Shown in pieces: positions 61,956-64,000 of a DNA stretch of 64,000 nucleotides (positions within the stretch are counted from its first letter, which is position 1; each line of letters begins with the position of its first letter). Below the pieces are notes generated by a model. That model did not search any database, had not been told where the DNA came from, and was given only the letters and a program-made list of their open reading frames with translations. Source of the stretch: Streptomyces sp. MspMP-M5 (GTDB lineage Bacteria; Actinomycetota; Actinomycetes; Streptomycetales; Streptomycetaceae); the NCBI RefSeq assembly GCF_000373585.1, contig NZ_KB891866.1, positions 62,001-126,000 of the forward strand. Reading direction: 5' to 3'. The translations under genes and the position numbers were made by a program.

Positions 61956-62027
61956 ATGCCTTTACGTCAATTCCCTTCGGCCGGACACGGCGAACCGATC
62001 GACGAGCGCGACACCGGCTGGGGATGA
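61956..62027 (+). CDS. Possible 23-aa leader peptide with a TTA codon
   Basis: A short frame begins MPLRQFPSAGHGEPIDERDT and ends GWG. It has a good ribosome site (GGAG eight bases before the ATG), and its third codon is TTA, the rare Leu codon read by the bldA tRNA. It lies 68 bp before the hydroxylase gene in a 334-bp gap. It could be a regulatory upstream ORF, a small peptide product, or chance. It was not in any list of long ORFs because of its size. Confidence 0.35.
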   Translation: MPLRQFPSAGHGEPIDERDTGWG

Positions 62028-62095
62028 CACACCGGAGCACGTAATCGACGTAGGAGGAAATCCGTGAGAACCCACACGACAGGACGCGCATCACG

Positions 62096-63105
62096 ATGAG
62101 CGATTCCCTTTTCTGGACCATCGAGACCGGAAAGCCGGCCACCACACAGGTCCCGCACTTCGCGGACGCCACCCAGGCGTGCGCCTGGCTCTCCTCGGTC
62201 CGCGCCGAGCTGCGTGCGGCGCTGCTCCGGCACGGCGCGCTGTACCTCCGCGGCCTGCCCGTCCACGACGTCGACGATTTCGCCGAGGTGCGGGACGTCC
62301 TCGTCCCGCAGCGCACGCCCTACCGCGAGAAGGCCACCCCGCGCAGCAGCTATGGCAACGACGTCTACTCCTCCACTGACCTGCCGCCCAACCAGCCGAT
62401 CCGCATGCATAACGAGAACAGCTACACCCTGACCTTCCCCGGTCTGCTGCTGTTCGGCTGCCTGACGGCCCCCGAGGAGGGCGGCGCCACACCCGTCGCC
62501 GACTGCCGCGAGGTGCTCCGCCGCCTCCCCGCCCACCTGGTCGAGCGGATGCGCACCGCGGGCTGGCTGCTGATCCGCAACTACTCGGAGCACATCTCCC
62601 TGGACTGGCGCACCGCCTTCGCCACCGAGCACCGCGCGGACGTCGAGAAGTACTGCGAGGACCACCTCGTCTCCTGCGAGTGGGACGACTCCGGCGCCCT
62701 GCGCACCCGGCAACTGCGGCCCGGCATCATCCGGCACCCCGAGACCGGCGAGGGCGTCTGGTTCAACCACCTGGCGTTCTGGAACTCCTGGTCGCTGGAC
62801 GAGGAGATCCGGGAGGCGCTGCAGGACGAATTCGGCCCCGGCGGGCTGCCGTTCGAGACCGCCCTCGGCGACGGCGAGCCCCTGACCCGCGCGGATGTCG
62901 ACGCGATCAACGCCGCCTACGAGGGTGCGACGCTGCGCCGCGACTGGGAGCCCGGCGACGTCCTGCTCGTCGACAACGTCCTGTCCACCCACGGCCGCGA
63001 CCCCTTCCGCGGCGACCGGCGCATCGTCGTCGCCATGGGCGAACCGGTCCTCCTCGACGAGTGCCGCCCCACCGTGGCCCCCGCCGCCCGAGAGGAGCAG
63101 CCCGC

Positions 63106-63109
<4 letters not shown>
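62096..63109 (+). CDS. TauD/SyrP-type Fe(II)/2-oxoglutarate hydroxylase
   Basis: 337 aa. The iron-binding triad is HxE at His105/Glu107 (RMHNENSY) with the distal His299 (STHGRDPF) and the 2-oxoglutarate Arg in GDRRIV. SyrP-like enzymes hydroxylate amino acids on NRPS carrier proteins (Asp, Asn, Arg, Glu). The gene overlaps the NRPS by GTGA, so it probably hydroxylates the residue loaded by that NRPS. ATG 62096 has only a weak ribosome site. Confidence 0.87.

Positions 63110-64000
<891 letters not shown>

Overview
The window reads as a high-GC actinomycete chromosome, almost certainly Streptomyces. GTG starts are frequent, stops and starts overlap as ATGA or GTGA, and the families are typical of the genus: DUF3040, DUF2180, SPW-repeat, CtaF, eukaryotic-type Ser/Thr kinase, and a class A beta-lactamase locus laid out like bla of S. 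cacaoi. Two secondary-metabolite loci and many accessory enzymes suggest an accessory or arm region. I saw no rRNA, tRNA, CRISPR array or insertion sequence.

Left part (1-14.6 kb): a Tat-exported molybdenum hydroxylase pair (33-2958), a probably leaderless MarR regulator, a ClC channel, a group of small stress-type genes (DUF2180, DUF3040, SPW-repeat) with a shared palindrome in front of three of the minus-strand genes, a methyltransferase, a GNAT acetyltransferase, a secreted amidase, a kinase fused to an extracellular solute-binding domain, a secreted CAP-domain protein, and a repeat-rich gene-free stretch.

Central part (14.7-26.3 kb): the most novel-looking region, a divergent terpenoid cluster. 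One arm (minus) encodes a class I terpene synthase-like protein, a PaxB-like integral-membrane terpene cyclase and a P450. The other arm (plus, tightly coupled) encodes a GGPP-type prenyl synthase, three paralogous Rieske oxygenases, a rifampin-phosphotransferase-like dikinase, a COQ4-like protein and a flippase-like membrane protein. Together they could make, multiply oxidise and perhaps phosphorylate a (mero)diterpenoid. Beside it (26.4-32.8 kb) lies a second small unit: a PAS-LuxR regulator divergent from an ATP-grasp enzyme, a rearranged PPDK-like protein and an MFS exporter.

Right-central part (33-57.5 kb): a cell-envelope pair (NodB-GT2 fusion and an LCP protein), a bla locus (BlaB-like, LysR, class A beta-lactamase), an SDR and GH15 unit, a partial second respiratory chain (CtaD, CtaF, QcrB without partners), an enolase-superfamily gene with an exact 63-bp internal tandem duplication, a pyruvate-oxidase-like ThDP enzyme, a large FAD/Fe-S oxidoreductase broken by a one-base frameshift, UdgX with a hemerythrin protein, a HAD phosphatase and a CsbD-like peptide.

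Right end (57.9-64 kb): the start of a nonribosomal peptide cluster with a free-standing condensation domain, a LuxR regulator, an MFS exporter, a SyrP/TauD-type hydroxylase and an NRPS whose adenylation domain runs off the window. A tiny ORF with a rare TTA codon precedes the hydroxylase-NRPS unit.

Protein functions come from motifs read by eye. No database search was run.
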